Part shown: positions 15,711-24,491 of the stretch, in pieces
Layout of the letters: each line of letters begins with the position of its first letter
Position numbering within the stretch: position 1 is the first letter of the stretch
Assembly (NCBI GenBank): GCA_022652735.1
Contig: JALCRP010000023.1
Span: 1-33,021, forward strand
DNA from: Faecalibacterium sp.
Lineage (GTDB): Bacteria; Bacillota; Clostridia; Oscillospirales; Ruminococcaceae
Direction of reading: 5' to 3'
DNA: 33,021 nt
The notes under the pieces: model-generated
Databases searched by the model: none
Told to the model about the DNA's origin: nothing
Seen by the model: only the letters and a program-made list of their open reading frames with translations
Translations under genes and position numbers: made by a program

Positions 15711-18083
15711 ATGAAAACAAGAGGCAAGGCTTGGCAGCTGATTTTGACTGTGCTGCTGATTCTGGTATTCGCATGGTCGGCATTTTTCGGGCTTAAGATG
15801 CAGTACGGCGATACGGTGAGCACCTATATCAAGGGTGCATCCGATATTCGCTTTGGCATCGACATCAAGGGCGGCGTCAACGCGACGTTCCGCGCTTCCG
15901 ACGGATACGATGCAACGGCCGAGCAGCTGGAAGCTGCCCAGACGGTTATCGAAAACCGCTTGGTGGCGCTGAACATCACCGATTACGAGATCTATATCGA
16001 CAACAACGATAACAGCATTATTCTGGAGTTTCCGTGGCAATCGGATGAAGCGGACTTCGACCCGGAAGCCGCTATTCAGGAAATCGGCACGACGGCCTAT
16101 ATGACCTTCCGCAAGGGCGATTCTGCCGACGGCGAGCTGATTTTGGACGGCTCGGAAGTGCAGTCTGCCGAGGCTGCCTACGGGCAGGTGGATTCGAGCG
16201 GCCAGAGCGAATACTACGTCGCGCTGACCTTTGACGATGCCGGCAAAACCGCTTTTGGCGATGCCACGACTGCGCTGTATTCGGATAACGGTACGATCAG
16301 TATCTGGCTGGACGATAAAAATGTTTCGACGGCCAATGTCAATGCGGCTATTACCGATGGAAAAGCCATCATCACAAACCCGAACTTTACGCAGGAGCAG
16401 GTTGTGACGCTGGCGCGCCAGATCAATTCCGGCGCGCTGCCGTTCTCGCTGACAGTGGACAGCTATTCTACCGTCAGCCCTTCGCTGGGCGAAAACAGCT
16501 TGGAGGCAATGGTTCTGGCCGGCGTGATCGCCTTTGCGATGATCTTCTTGTTCATGACATTTTTGTACCGCCTGCCCGGTTTTCTGGCTGGCATTGCCCT
16601 GCTGGGGCAGGTGGCGGCCACGCTGGCGTTTGTATCCGGCTATTTCTCGGTATTCTCGAGCTTCACGCTGACGCTGCCCGGTATCGCGGGTATTATCCTT
16701 GCCATTGGCATGGGCGTGGATGCGAACGTCATTACGGCAGAGCGTATCAAAGAGGAGCTGGGCAACGGCAAGTCGATCGACGGCGCGCTGCGCGCGGGCT
16801 TCCAGCGCGGCTTGACCCCGATCATTGACGGCAACGTGACGATCGTGATCGTGGCGGTTGTGCTGATGGGCGCTTTCGGCCCCACGGACGGCTTCTTTGC
16901 CAAGCTGCTGCGCTTTGTATTCTTCGCGTTCGGCGCCTCTACCACAGGCACAATTTACGCCTTCGGCTATACGCTGCTGATCGGTGTGCTGCTGAACTTT
17001 GTGTTCGGCGTATTTGCCACGCGCGTGATGATTCGCGGCGCGGCGGCGATCCCGGCGCTGCGCAAGCCTTGGCTGTACGGCGCAAAGGACAACCAGCCGA
17101 TTGCCGTTAACGAGGCGCTGCCCAAAGCGCGCTTTGATTTGATGGGCAAGCGCAAAAAGTTTTTGACATTTTCTTCCTGCCTGATGGCGGCCATTGTCCT
17201 GTGCGCTTTGGTGCTGGGCGTAAAGCTCGATACACAGTTTACGGGCGGCGCGATTTTGACCATGAGCTATACAGGCAGCCCGGATATGGCCGGGGTACAG
17301 CAGGTTGCCGCCGAGGCGCTGGACGAAAAGCAGTTGACGCTGCGTACCGGCTCGAGCGTGGGTACGGGCGAATCGACGATCACGATCACGATGCCCGGTA
17401 CCGAAACCGTGACGACCGATCAGGTTTCGGCGCTGGTAGACAACTTGAACGAGCAATACCCGGACAATGCGTTTGCCCAGCTTTCGCTGAGCAATGTCAG
17501 CGCTACGATGGGCACCAAATTCTTGCAGAAGAGCTTGGTGGCTGTGATCTTTGCGCTGGCGATGATCCTGCTTTATATCGCCGTGCGTTTTCCGAAAATC
17601 GGCGGCTTTACGGGCGGCGCAATGGCAATCATCGCCCTTTTGAACGACCTGATGGTGGTGTTTGGCACATTTGTGCTGCTGCGCGCGCCGCTGGATGGTA
17701 ACTTTATTGCCGTACTGCTGACGATCCTCGGCTATTCCATCAACGATACCGTCGTGATATATGACCGCATCCGCGAGGACCGCAAGTTGATGGGCAACAA
17801 GCTGCCGTTTGAAGAGCTTGTAAATCTTTCTGTCAACCAGTCGCTGCGCCGCACGATCAATACAACCCTGACAACGGTGATGGCGCTGATCGTCATGTGC
17901 ATCGTCGCAAAGGTTTACGGCTTGAACAGCTTGTTCATCTTTGTGTTCCCGCTGACGACGGGCATGATTAGCGGCGTATATACAACGCTGTGCATTGCCA
18001 CATCCTGCTGGGTAACATGGAATTCCCGCAAAAAGGCGCAGAGCCAAAAGGCTGTGCCGGAAAAGGCAAAAAAGAATTCGTAA
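15711..18083 (+). CDS. secDF: Fused protein translocase subunit SecDF
   Basis: A 790-residue fusion of SecD (about residues 1-465) and SecF (about 466-790). The pair uses the proton gradient to pull secreted proteins through SecYEG. The SecD half has an N-terminal membrane helix (about 7-27), a large external P1 domain with GIDIKGGVNATF, and five further helices with GMGVDANVITAERIKEEL and LTPIIDGNVT. The SecF half opens with a helix near 482-502, then a short external domain with QFTGGAIL, and ends with GYSINDTVVIYDRIRE. There is a Lys-rich tail. AGGAGG precedes ATG 15711. Fusion of the two subunits is common in Firmicutes, so this is not an assembly artefact. Confidence 0.95.
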   Translation: MKTRGKAWQLILTVLLILVFAWSAFFGLKMQYGDTVSTYIKGASDIRFGIDIKGGVNATFRASDGYDATAEQLEAAQTVIENRLVALNITDYEIYIDNNDNSIILEFPWQSDEADFDPEAAIQEIGTTAYMTFRKGDSADGELILDGSEVQSAEAAYGQVDSSGQSEYYVALTFDDAGKTAFGDATTALYSDNGTISIWLDDKNVSTANVNAAITDGKAIITNPNFTQEQVVTLARQINSGALPFSLTVDSYSTVSPSLGENSLEAMVLAGVIAFAMIFLFMTFLYRLPGFLAGIALLGQVAATLAFVSGYFSVFSSFTLTLPGIAGIILAIGMGVDANVITAERIKEELGNGKSIDGALRAGFQRGLTPIIDGNVTIVIVAVVLMGAFGPTDGFFAKLLRFVFFAFGASTTGTIYAFGYTLLIGVLLNFVFGVFATRVMIRGAAAIPALRKPWLYGAKDNQPIAVNEALPKARFDLMGKRKKFLTFSSCLMAAIVLCALVLGVKLDTQFTGGAILTMSYTGSPDMAGVQQVAAEALDEKQLTLRTGSSVGTGESTITITMPGTETVTTDQVSALVDNLNEQYPDNAFAQLSLSNVSATMGTKFLQKSLVAVIFALAMILLYIAVRFPKIGGFTGGAMAIIALLNDLMVVFGTFVLLRAPLDGNFIAVLLTILGYSINDTVVIYDRIREDRKLMGNKLPFEELVNLSVNQSLRRTINTTLTTVMALIVMCIVAKVYGLNSLFIFVFPLTTGMISGVYTTLCIATSCWVTWNSRKKAQSQKAVPEKAKKNS

Positions 18084-18173
18084 GTACCGCTGCTGCAAAA
18101 AAGCGGCAGGGGATGCCGCTTCGATCGTATACGGGCCATGAGACAGCTGGCCCGCAGAAAAGGAGTCAGGCTT

Positions 18174-18653
18174 ATGAAATGCCCGTATTGTGGAGAAAGC
18201 GAATCCAAGGTAATTGATTCCCGCCCGACTGAGGACGGCCTGAAGATTCGGCGCCGCCGCGAATGTCTTTCGTGCCAAAAGCGCTTTACGACGTATGAAA
18301 TCGTCGAAACCGTACCGCTGATGGTCATCAAGAAAGATCGCTCCCGTCAGGCGTTTGACCGGCAAAAGCTGCTGAACGGCATGATGCGCAGCTGCGAAAA
18401 GCGCCCTGTCAGCTATGAAATGCTGGAAAAGGCCGTCGATAATATCGAACAGGCGCTTTTGAATTCCTACGAGCGCGAGATCAGCAGCCGCTATATCGGC
18501 GAGCTGGCAATGGCCGAGCTGAAAAAAATCGACGAAGTGGCGTATGTGCGCTTCGCCTCTGTTTATCGCCAGTTCAGCGATCTCAATACGTTTATGGACG
18601 AGCTGAAAGATATGCTGGATTCGCGCAGCGCCTCAAAGCAGACGGAAAAATAA
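18174..18653 (+). CDS. nrdR: Transcriptional repressor NrdR
   Basis: A 159-residue repressor of ribonucleotide reductase genes that senses ATP/dATP. The N-terminal zinc ribbon has Cys3, Cys6, Cys31 and Cys34 with [16 protein letters not shown] between the pairs. It is followed by FTTYE and an ATP-cone domain (about residues 47-137). The ATG at 18174 is preceded by AAAAGGAG and begins MKCPYC, the universal NrdR start, so the longer frame from 18138 is rejected. The gene's last 21 bases overlap the 3' end of the convergent DUF4363 gene. Confidence 0.96.
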   Translation: MKCPYCGESESKVIDSRPTEDGLKIRRRRECLSCQKRFTTYEIVETVPLMVIKKDRSRQAFDRQKLLNGMMRSCEKRPVSYEMLEKAVDNIEQALLNSYEREISSRYIGELAMAELKKIDEVAYVRFASVYRQFSDLNTFMDELKDMLDSRSASKQTEK

Positions 18654-19001
18654 GTGGCACATGGCATAAATTTGGCTGTTGGCACGGGCAATTTCGGCCA
18701 GCGCCTCCTCGGCGTTTTCCTCGGCGGCATACTGCTGCACGGCGCACAGCGTTACGTCCAGCGAAGCCAAATAATCCCGCCGCAAAAAAAACGAGAGGAT
18801 ATGCTCCTGCCGGCGAAATCGCTGTAAATAGGCTTTTGCTGTGGCTTGTGCGCCGGCAAAGTCTTCATCTGTGATCTGTTGCGCGGCGGCATCCATCTGC
18901 TGGCTGCTTTCCGTTTGAAAGTGATGTACGGCATAGCCGCCCCATACGGCCAAGGCGAAAATTACCGCGGCAATCGCAATACAGGCATAGATTCTTTTCA
19001 T
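18633..19001 (-). CDS. DUF4363-family membrane-anchored protein
   Basis: A 122-residue protein with one N-terminal membrane helix (about residues 3-23) and an external helical part rich in Ala, Glu and Gln. Length, topology and position directly after a DUF421 gene match the DUF4363 family of sporulating Clostridia. Its function is not known. It starts 6 bases after the DUF421 stop, so the two form one operon. Its 3' end overlaps nrdR by 21 bases on the opposite strand. Confidence 0.7.
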   Translation of the reverse strand: MKRIYACIAIAAVIFALAVWGGYAVHHFQTESSQQMDAAAQQITDEDFAGAQATAKAYLQRFRRQEHILSFFLRRDYLASLDVTLCAVQQYAAEENAEEALAEIARANSQIYAMCHLFFRLL

Positions 19002-19007
19002 TGTTTC

Positions 19008-19709
19008 TCACATAGGGGAGCTGCCCGAAGGGTTCGGGCGGCTCCCTTTTTTTACCCATAAAATGTCTTCGTTTCCGTTTCCAAGCGCCAAAAGAACTTC
19101 GGAGATTGCAAAGCCTCTGTCGGTGGCTTTTTGGCGCAGCCAGCGCTCGCTTTGGCCGCAGTAGTGCAGGTTTTCTTCCAGCAGCTGCCCATCCAACACA
19201 AACGGCACGGTAGCCTTTTGCGCCTCGGCGGGCATGGCAAGGTCCTCTAACGTCACGGTTTCGCGCGCGGCGCGTTTGGCGGCGCTGATGCTGCCGTTTG
19301 TCTCCACGATCGCATACGCGACATCACGGACATCGAAAATGTCCTTGGCGCGCAGCGCCTCCATCAAATCGGCCACGCTGAGGCGCAGCTCCTTCAAAAC
19401 GGCCTGATCGATCTCGCCGTCGTGGATGACGGCCTTGGGCCGCCCGGAGACAAGATGCGCGTAACGCGGATATTTGAGGCTTAGGATGGAATCCAAAATT
19501 TCGATCGCCGTAATCAAAAAAAGCGGCACAAGGCTGGCCGTGATCGGTACATCGGCGGATTCGATCGAGATCGAAGCCAAATTGGAGATTAAAATGGTAG
19601 AAACCAATTCCGCGGGCTGCAATTCTCCCAGCTGGCGCTTGCCCATCAGGCGCATGGCGACAAGTACGCTGAGATAGATCAGCAGGGTGCGGCAGACCAG
19701 AATACGCAT
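19008..19709 (-). CDS. DUF421-family (YetF-like) membrane protein
   Basis: A 233-residue protein with three N-terminal membrane helices (about residues 3-75, including MGKRQLGELQPAELVSTILI, the family signature) and a C-terminal cytoplasmic alpha/beta domain (LKELRLSVADLMEALRAKDIFDV...). DUF421 proteins of Bacillus such as YetF are found in the spore inner membrane. The start at 19709 follows GGAGGG at 6 bases spacing; the frame's upstream ATG at 19748 is not used. It is divergent from the gerA operon and its 5' end overlaps that operon's promoter region. This supports a shared spore role, which is inference. Confidence 0.88.
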   Translation of the reverse strand: MRILVCRTLLIYLSVLVAMRLMGKRQLGELQPAELVSTILISNLASISIESADVPITASLVPLFLITAIEILDSILSLKYPRYAHLVSGRPKAVIHDGEIDQAVLKELRLSVADLMEALRAKDIFDVRDVAYAIVETNGSISAAKRAARETVTLEDLAMPAEAQKATVPFVLDGQLLEENLHYCGQSERWLRQKATDRGFAISEVLLALGNGNEDILWVKKGSRPNPSGSSPM

Positions 19710-19722
19710 CCGTATCCCTCCG

Positions 19723-19752
19723 GCATGAATTGCACGGCGGCGGGCCATACTG
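19723..19752 (+). promoter_or_regulatory. Candidate sigma-G-type forespore promoter of the ger operon
   Basis: GCATG (19723-19727), an 18-base spacer, and CATACTG (19746-19752). In Bacillus, sigma-G promoters read about GMATR-N18-CATAMTA, so 11 or so of 12 positions agree. The predicted start (near 19759) is directly at the Shine-Dalgarno GAGGTGA (19760-19766), leaving a very short leader, which weakens the call slightly. Confidence 0.5.
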
Positions 19753-19770
19753 TGGGGGCGAGGTGATCCG

Positions 19771-21246
19771 ATGAAACAAGCGCTTTCCGCGTCTCTGTCC
19801 GAAAACCTGACCGTGCTGGATACTATGTTTGGCGCGTCGGCAGATTATTATGCAAAGCCCGTACGTATCGCCGGGGTACAGGGCGCCATCCTGCTGTTTG
19901 ATAACTTAACAAGCCTGCAAAGCCTGTGGGAGCTTTTGCTGGAATGCGCCGCGCGGCCCGGCGTTGTGGCGGGCGTACCCGAAGAGGCACAGGGCGGGGC
20001 CGCGTTGTTCGATGCGCTGATGGAGCGCACCGATATTCCGGCCGAGCCGGAACCTGTCGAAGATTTTGACGCCATCACGGAAAAACTGACGGCCGGCTTT
20101 GCCGTGCTTCTGTTGGAAGGCAGCCGCCGTGCCATGCTTTTTTCGGTGCAAAGCCAAAAGGCCCGCTCGGTTTCCACGCCTTCGGCCGAAGGGAACATCC
20201 GCGGCTCGCGCGAGGGCTTCACGGAATTACTGCGGGTCAACTTAAGCCTGCTGCGCCGGCTGATCCGCACAGAGGATTTTGTTGCCGAAACGGCAACCTG
20301 CCGCTGCGATACGAATACGGAATATGCGCTGTGTTACAGCCGCAAAAAAGTATCCAAGAGCATGCTGCTGCAACTGCGCGAAGCCTTAAAAAAGGCGCAT
20401 CCGCCTGTTTTGCTGGATTCTAGCTACTTTGTGCCTTGGATTTACCCCGTAAAGCAAAGGCTCTTTACACCAATCGGGTATACCGAAAGGCCGGCTGTTG
20501 CCAGCGCAAAAATAAACGAAGGTAAAATTATTTTGCTGGTAAACGGCAGTCCCTCTGCGATGATTCTGCCTTATCTTTTTGCCGAGAACTTCGAGTGTCT
20601 CGACGATTACGGCGGCACGGCGTATTTTGCCACGATTTTGCGGGTGCTGAAGTATCTTTCCTTTCTGCTGACGGTACTGCTGCCGGGCGCATTTGTGTGC
20701 GCGGCCGTATATACGCCGGAGCTTTTGCCGCCCGGGCTTCTCTATAAAATTGCTGCGGCCGAAAATGCCACGCCGCTGCCTCTCTTTGCCGAAATGCTGC
20801 TCGTGATCCTGATTTTGGAGATCATCCGCGAGGCTGGGCTGCGCATGCCGGATTCGCTGGGGCATTCCGTCAGCTTGGTGGCAGCGCTGATCGTCGGGGA
20901 TGCCGCGGTAAGCGCGGGCATCCTTTCGACGCCGGTAATTTTGATCGCGGCCGTTACGTCGATCGCCATGTTTGTAACGCCTTCGCTTTACGAGCCTGCA
21001 GCCGTGCTGCGCGCGGTATTTCTGGTAGCCAGCGGGCTGGCCGGCCCGGCCGGCTTTGCCGCTTCGCTGCTGCTTTTGCTGGCCAGCCTCTGTGAGCCGG
21101 AGCTGTTCGGCGTACCCTATGCGGCCATGCTGCTGCCGCTGCGCAAAGAGGCGCTGCGGGATGGAGTTGCCCGCAAAAATATGCGTGTGCTTGCGGGGCA
21201 GGATTATCAAATCCGGCAGGAGAAAAAGGCAGGTGGAAAGGTATGA
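19771..21246 (+). CDS. Spore germination protein, GerAA-type receptor A subunit
   Basis: A 491-residue member of the GerA family, a spore inner-membrane subunit of the nutrient germinant receptor. The N-terminal soluble domain (about residues 1-285) holds the family motif EGNIRGSREGFTE (about 144-156). The C-terminal membrane domain has about five helices, with EIIREAGLRMPDSLGHSVSLV. The ATG at 19771 follows GAGGTGA. The stop overlaps the next start by ATGA, so the A and B subunits are translationally coupled. Which germinant is sensed cannot be predicted. Confidence 0.93.
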   Translation: MKQALSASLSENLTVLDTMFGASADYYAKPVRIAGVQGAILLFDNLTSLQSLWELLLECAARPGVVAGVPEEAQGGAALFDALMERTDIPAEPEPVEDFDAITEKLTAGFAVLLLEGSRRAMLFSVQSQKARSVSTPSAEGNIRGSREGFTELLRVNLSLLRRLIRTEDFVAETATCRCDTNTEYALCYSRKKVSKSMLLQLREALKKAHPPVLLDSSYFVPWIYPVKQRLFTPIGYTERPAVASAKINEGKIILLVNGSPSAMILPYLFAENFECLDDYGGTAYFATILRVLKYLSFLLTVLLPGAFVCAAVYTPELLPPGLLYKIAAAENATPLPLFAEMLLVILILEIIREAGLRMPDSLGHSVSLVAALIVGDAAVSAGILSTPVILIAAVTSIAMFVTPSLYEPAAVLRAVFLVASGLAGPAGFAASLLLLLASLCEPELFGVPYAAMLLPLRKEALRDGVARKNMRVLAGQDYQIRQEKKAGGKV

Positions 21247-22094
21247 GCAAAAAAGAACTTTCTCCGCTGCCGTTTTTTTTGGCCGCGCTGAGCGAGTTGC
21301 TGGCAAGGCTACTGTCCGGCAATGCGGTTTCCTTTTCGGCGCGCGAGGGGATTTTCGGTGCGGCGCTGGTGGGGGTAGGCACTTTTCTCGCGCTTGCGGC
21401 GCTTTCTCTGCTGGATGCCAAACCGCTGCTGGCAGGGCGGGGCGGCCTTTTTTCCGCCTTTTGGCTGTTGGTCGTGCTGATTGGGCTTCTCACAGCGGCA
21501 GGCTCTACTTTGGTGGAGATGCTGCGCATTTATCGTGCACAGTTTTCCGGCGGGGCGCTCTGGCTGGTGCTTTTGGCCGCCGGGCTGGTGCTGCTCGTTC
21601 CGCAAAGCGGCACGATTGAGCGCGCGTCTCATGCCGTTTTTGTGCTGGCCGTAGGGGTAGGGATTCTTATATTTTTGGGCTTATTCGGGCAGATGCACTG
21701 GCAGTCGCTTTCCTTTGCGCCGATACAAGGGCAGGGCGTGGCGGCGGCCGCCATGCGGCTTGCCTGCTTTGTGCCGGAATATTTTGCGCTTCCGATCTTT
21801 ACGCGGGATAAGCGCGCCGGGCGGATTCCGGCCGCGCTGTTTGCGGGCGAAGCGGCGGTTTTGGTGGGCGCTGAGCTGGTATTCGGCTACAGCGGGCAGG
21901 ACGGGCGCTATCCCGGGCTGGAGCTGCTGCGCGCATGGGGGCTGGGCGCATTTTCCCGGTTGGACGCTTTGGTGGTCGGATTATGGCTGCTACTGGCACT
22001 TTTTCGCCTGTTGCTGATCGCCTATTTATTTGTGCGCTGTTTGCGTTTGATGCGCCATTTGGGGCGGAGGGGAGGAAAATCGAATGCAGCATGA
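21243..22094 (+). CDS. Short, divergent GerAB-type spore germination permease
   Basis: A 283-residue, very hydrophobic protein with about 8 membrane helices, positioned as the B subunit of the germinant receptor. GerAB proteins belong to the amino-acid/polyamine/organocation transporter superfamily and are usually near 360 residues with 10 helices, so this one is clearly short. LGAFSRLDALVVGLWLLLALFRL near the C terminus resembles the family's region before the last helices. Identification rests mainly on gene order (GerA upstream, C-like subunit downstream) and hydropathy. It overlaps both neighbours, by 4 bases upstream and 11 downstream. Confidence 0.7.
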   Translation: MSKKELSPLPFFLAALSELLARLLSGNAVSFSAREGIFGAALVGVGTFLALAALSLLDAKPLLAGRGGLFSAFWLLVVLIGLLTAAGSTLVEMLRIYRAQFSGGALWLVLLAAGLVLLVPQSGTIERASHAVFVLAVGVGILIFLGLFGQMHWQSLSFAPIQGQGVAAAAMRLACFVPEYFALPIFTRDKRAGRIPAALFAGEAAVLVGAELVFGYSGQDGRYPGLELLRAWGLGAFSRLDALVVGLWLLLALFRLLLIAYLFVRCLRLMRHLGRRGGKSNAA

Positions 22095-23052
22095 ACAAAA
22101 GGCGCTGCGGATGCTGGCGGCCGTATTGTTGGTAGCGGCGCTTTGCTTTACCCGTGTGCCGTCGATCGGCGACAAAGCAATCATCCGCGCCGTATTGTTG
22201 CAGGAAAACGGTGGCATGTGGTCCGTCGGGCTGCTTTGCATGCAGCCGGGCAGCGCCGCGGATTCCGCCGAAGCAACGGAACAAATGGATATATCCTGGG
22301 GCAGCGGCGAAACGCTGCCGGCCGCCTTAGCGCAAGCCGAGCAGGGGCTTGCGGGCACGGCAAACTATAAGCTGTGCGATCTCACGGCGATCTGCGGCGC
22401 GCCTTCGATGGAACTGCTGCGCACCTTTGCCACGCAGGCGGCCGCCAGCGGAAAAGGGCGGCTTGCCGCGCGCGTCGTGTATTGCGCTGCGCCCATAGCT
22501 GCTTTTCGGCAGGAAGACATGGATTCTTCGGCGCTGTATGCCGCGCTGACGGCTGAAAAAAACAGCGCCCCGCGCCTGTATCAGGCAGAAAGCGGGACGC
22601 TGCTGATGCCAATGGTTCGGCTGGAAAGCGGCTTGCCGGAAACGGCGGGCGCGGTGTGCCTGACGGAAACGGCCTTTTGCACCTTAACGCAGCGCGAGGC
22701 CGAGGCGGCCTTTCTGCTGCAAAATGGGCAGGGAACGATCTCACTGGTACAAAACGGCGGCACAGAAAAGATACAACTGATGCTTGGCACGGAGGTGAAG
22801 GGCGGGATTGCCGCCGTCCGCGCCTATGGGCTTATCAGCGGGCTGCCGCGCCAAGAGGCGGCACAGCAGGCTGCGCTGGCCGCCGCACAGGCTACTTTGG
22901 CCGCACGGCTTGCCGAGGTGCAGCGGGTTTTGCAGGAAGAGGCCGGCGCCGATCTCCTCCATACGGCAGCCTTTCAGGCGCAGGCGTTAGAGCAGACGCA
23001 CCGCGGCGAGCCGCTTTCTTTTACGTGGTACGTCCGGCTTTGGGGCTTATAA
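22084..23052 (+). CDS. GerAC-like germination receptor C subunit (no clear lipobox)
   Basis: A 322-residue protein with an N-terminal hydrophobic segment (about residues 8-22) and an external domain. Order after GerA and GerB, the size, and the early segment IGDKAIIRAVLLQENGGMWSVGLL, which resembles the Ger(x)C start (a strand pair right after the anchor), point to the C subunit. Normal GerAC is a lipoprotein. Here the only cysteine in reach (Cys21) follows VAAL, and the -1 residue is Leu instead of Gly, Ala or Ser, so lipidation is doubtful. GGGGAGG precedes the ATG at 22084. The C-terminal part is Ala/Gln-rich (about 255-300), consistent with the long helix of Ger(x)C. Confidence 0.6.
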   Translation: MQHEQKALRMLAAVLLVAALCFTRVPSIGDKAIIRAVLLQENGGMWSVGLLCMQPGSAADSAEATEQMDISWGSGETLPAALAQAEQGLAGTANYKLCDLTAICGAPSMELLRTFATQAAASGKGRLAARVVYCAAPIAAFRQEDMDSSALYAALTAEKNSAPRLYQAESGTLLMPMVRLESGLPETAGAVCLTETAFCTLTQREAEAAFLLQNGQGTISLVQNGGTEKIQLMLGTEVKGGIAAVRAYGLISGLPRQEAAQQAALAAAQATLAARLAEVQRVLQEEAGADLLHTAAFQAQALEQTHRGEPLSFTWYVRLWGL

Positions 23053-23079
23053 AGCCCAAAAACAGGGCCGCGGCATAAT

Positions 23080-23104
23080 CCAAAACCGGTGTGCCCGTTT
23101 TTGG
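23080..23104. terminator. Possible terminator between convergent ger operon and phoR
   Basis: An imperfect hairpin CCAAAACCGG / CCCGTTTTTGG with a 4-base loop. It is the only structure in the 86-base gap between two converging genes. The stem is interrupted and the flanking T-run is short, so the call is weak. Confidence 0.35.
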
Positions 23105-23138
23105 GGCCGAAAGGCTATTTGAAGCAACACAAAAAAAC

Positions 23139-24491
23139 TTATTGTGCGCCGAAAAATACGGTGATTGTCGTACCCGTTCCGACTTGGCTTTCCAGCGAAA
23201 TGTGTGCTTTATGGATCATGGCGATATGCTTTACGATCGCAAGGCCAAGGCCCGTTCCGCCCGTGGCCTTGCTGTGGCTTTTGTCAACGCGGTAAAAGCG
23301 CTCAAACACGCGGCCCTGTGCTTCCTTCGGGATGCCGATGCCGTCATCGGACACCTGCAAAAAGGCACTGCCCTTTTCCTTGCCCGCAGAAAGCTTGACT
23401 TTGCCGCCCGGGCGGTTGTAGCGGATGGCGTTGTCGCACAGGTTTTGGCAAAGCTCCTCAAGCATCTGCCGGTCGCCTTCGATCACGGCAGGGCCGCCCT
23501 CGCACACCAGTGTGATATAGGCGCGCTTGGCGTTTAGCTTTTGCTGCTCCATGCAGCTGTGCGCGATCTCGGCCAGATCAACCGGCTCGAACACGGGCGC
23601 GCGGTCGCCGGTTTGCTGCATGCTGTCAAGCTGAGGAAGCTGTAAAATATCATTGACAAGCGTAATCATGCGGCTGGCCTCGGCGTGAATCTTTTGCCCG
23701 AAGGAAGGAATATCCTCCGGCTTTGCCATACCGTTTTCGATCAGTTCGGCATAGCCGGAAATGCTCGTCAGCGGCGTTTTTAGCTCATGGCTGACGTTGG
23801 CGGTAAACTCCTGCCGCAGATTCTCGTTGTTTTGGCGCAGCAGACGGTCGGTATGGATCGCATCGGCAAAGGGCATCAGCTCCCGATAGGGCACATGCTC
23901 CTGAATGGTATCCAGATTTTTCGTCATGGCGAGGATCGGCCGTACCAACTGGCGGCACAAAAACCAGCTCAAAACCACGCTCAGCGCCATGATAGCAAGG
24001 CAGCACAGCAAAACCGCCGGCAGCGCCTCGTCATAAATGGACCATGTATCCTGTGCATCCTGCGCAAGGCGCAGGATGTTGCCGCCCGCAAGCTGTTTCG
24101 CATAATAGTAGGTGCGGTAGCCCATCGTAGAGGAATCACGGTCGCTGCGGCCGCTGCCGTCGGCAATCGCCTGCTGGATCTCCGGGCGGGAAAGATGGTT
24201 TTCCATATCCTGCGTCGTGGCGCTTTCGTACAATACCGTGCCGTCCGGCGAGATCAGCGTGATGCGCAGCCCGCTTTTGACAAAATGGGAAAGCTGCGTA
24301 TCCTCGCCCAGATAGGTATAGGCGGCGGCCACTTCGTCACATTCCGTCCGAAGGTCGGCCCAAACCTGTGCGCTGAACGCCTTATGAAACACAAAAATGC
24401 ACAGCGCCGCTGTCAAAACCAAACTGAACAGGCCGATAAAGAAAAGGCGAAGGCTGATCGTTTCTTCCATACTCTGGCGTGTCTGCTTCAT
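23139..24491 (-). CDS. phoR: Sensor histidine kinase, PhoR-like
   Basis: A 450-residue membrane kinase. It has two membrane helices (about 15-36 and 157-178) bracketing a 120-residue external sensor domain, then a HAMP-like linker, a dimerisation domain with His235 in ANVSHELKTPLTSISGY, and an ATPase domain with the N box NLCDNAIRYN, G1 DDGIGIP, F box FERFYRVDKSHS and G2 GTGLGLAIVKH. It overlaps the response regulator gene by ATGA (24488-24491), so they are a cognate pair. Assignment to phosphate control comes from the operon with a Na+/phosphate transporter and the divergent pst genes. Confidence 0.88.
   Translation of the reverse strand: MKQTRQSMEETISLRLFFIGLFSLVLTAALCIFVFHKAFSAQVWADLRTECDEVAAAYTYLGEDTQLSHFVKSGLRITLISPDGTVLYESATTQDMENHLSRPEIQQAIADGSGRSDRDSSTMGYRTYYYAKQLAGGNILRLAQDAQDTWSIYDEALPAVLLCCLAIMALSVVLSWFLCRQLVRPILAMTKNLDTIQEHVPYRELMPFADAIHTDRLLRQNNENLRQEFTANVSHELKTPLTSISGYAELIENGMAKPEDIPSFGQKIHAEASRMITLVNDILQLPQLDSMQQTGDRAPVFEPVDLAEIAHSCMEQQKLNAKRAYITLVCEGGPAVIEGDRQMLEELCQNLCDNAIRYNRPGGKVKLSAGKEKGSAFLQVSDDGIGIPKEAQGRVFERFYRVDKSHSKATGGTGLGLAIVKHIAMIHKAHISLESQVGTGTTITVFFGAQ

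Noticed and set aside
18103..18119. Hairpin GCGGCA/TGCCGC between secDF and nrdR as a terminator
   Set aside because: The stem is only 6 bp and no T-run follows, so it is not a convincing terminator.
15546..18365. 939-codon minus-strand open frame opposite secDF and nrdR
   Set aside because: It has the same shadow character. The plus strand encodes unmistakable SecDF and NrdR, and the minus frame has no domain and no ribosome site that I can see.
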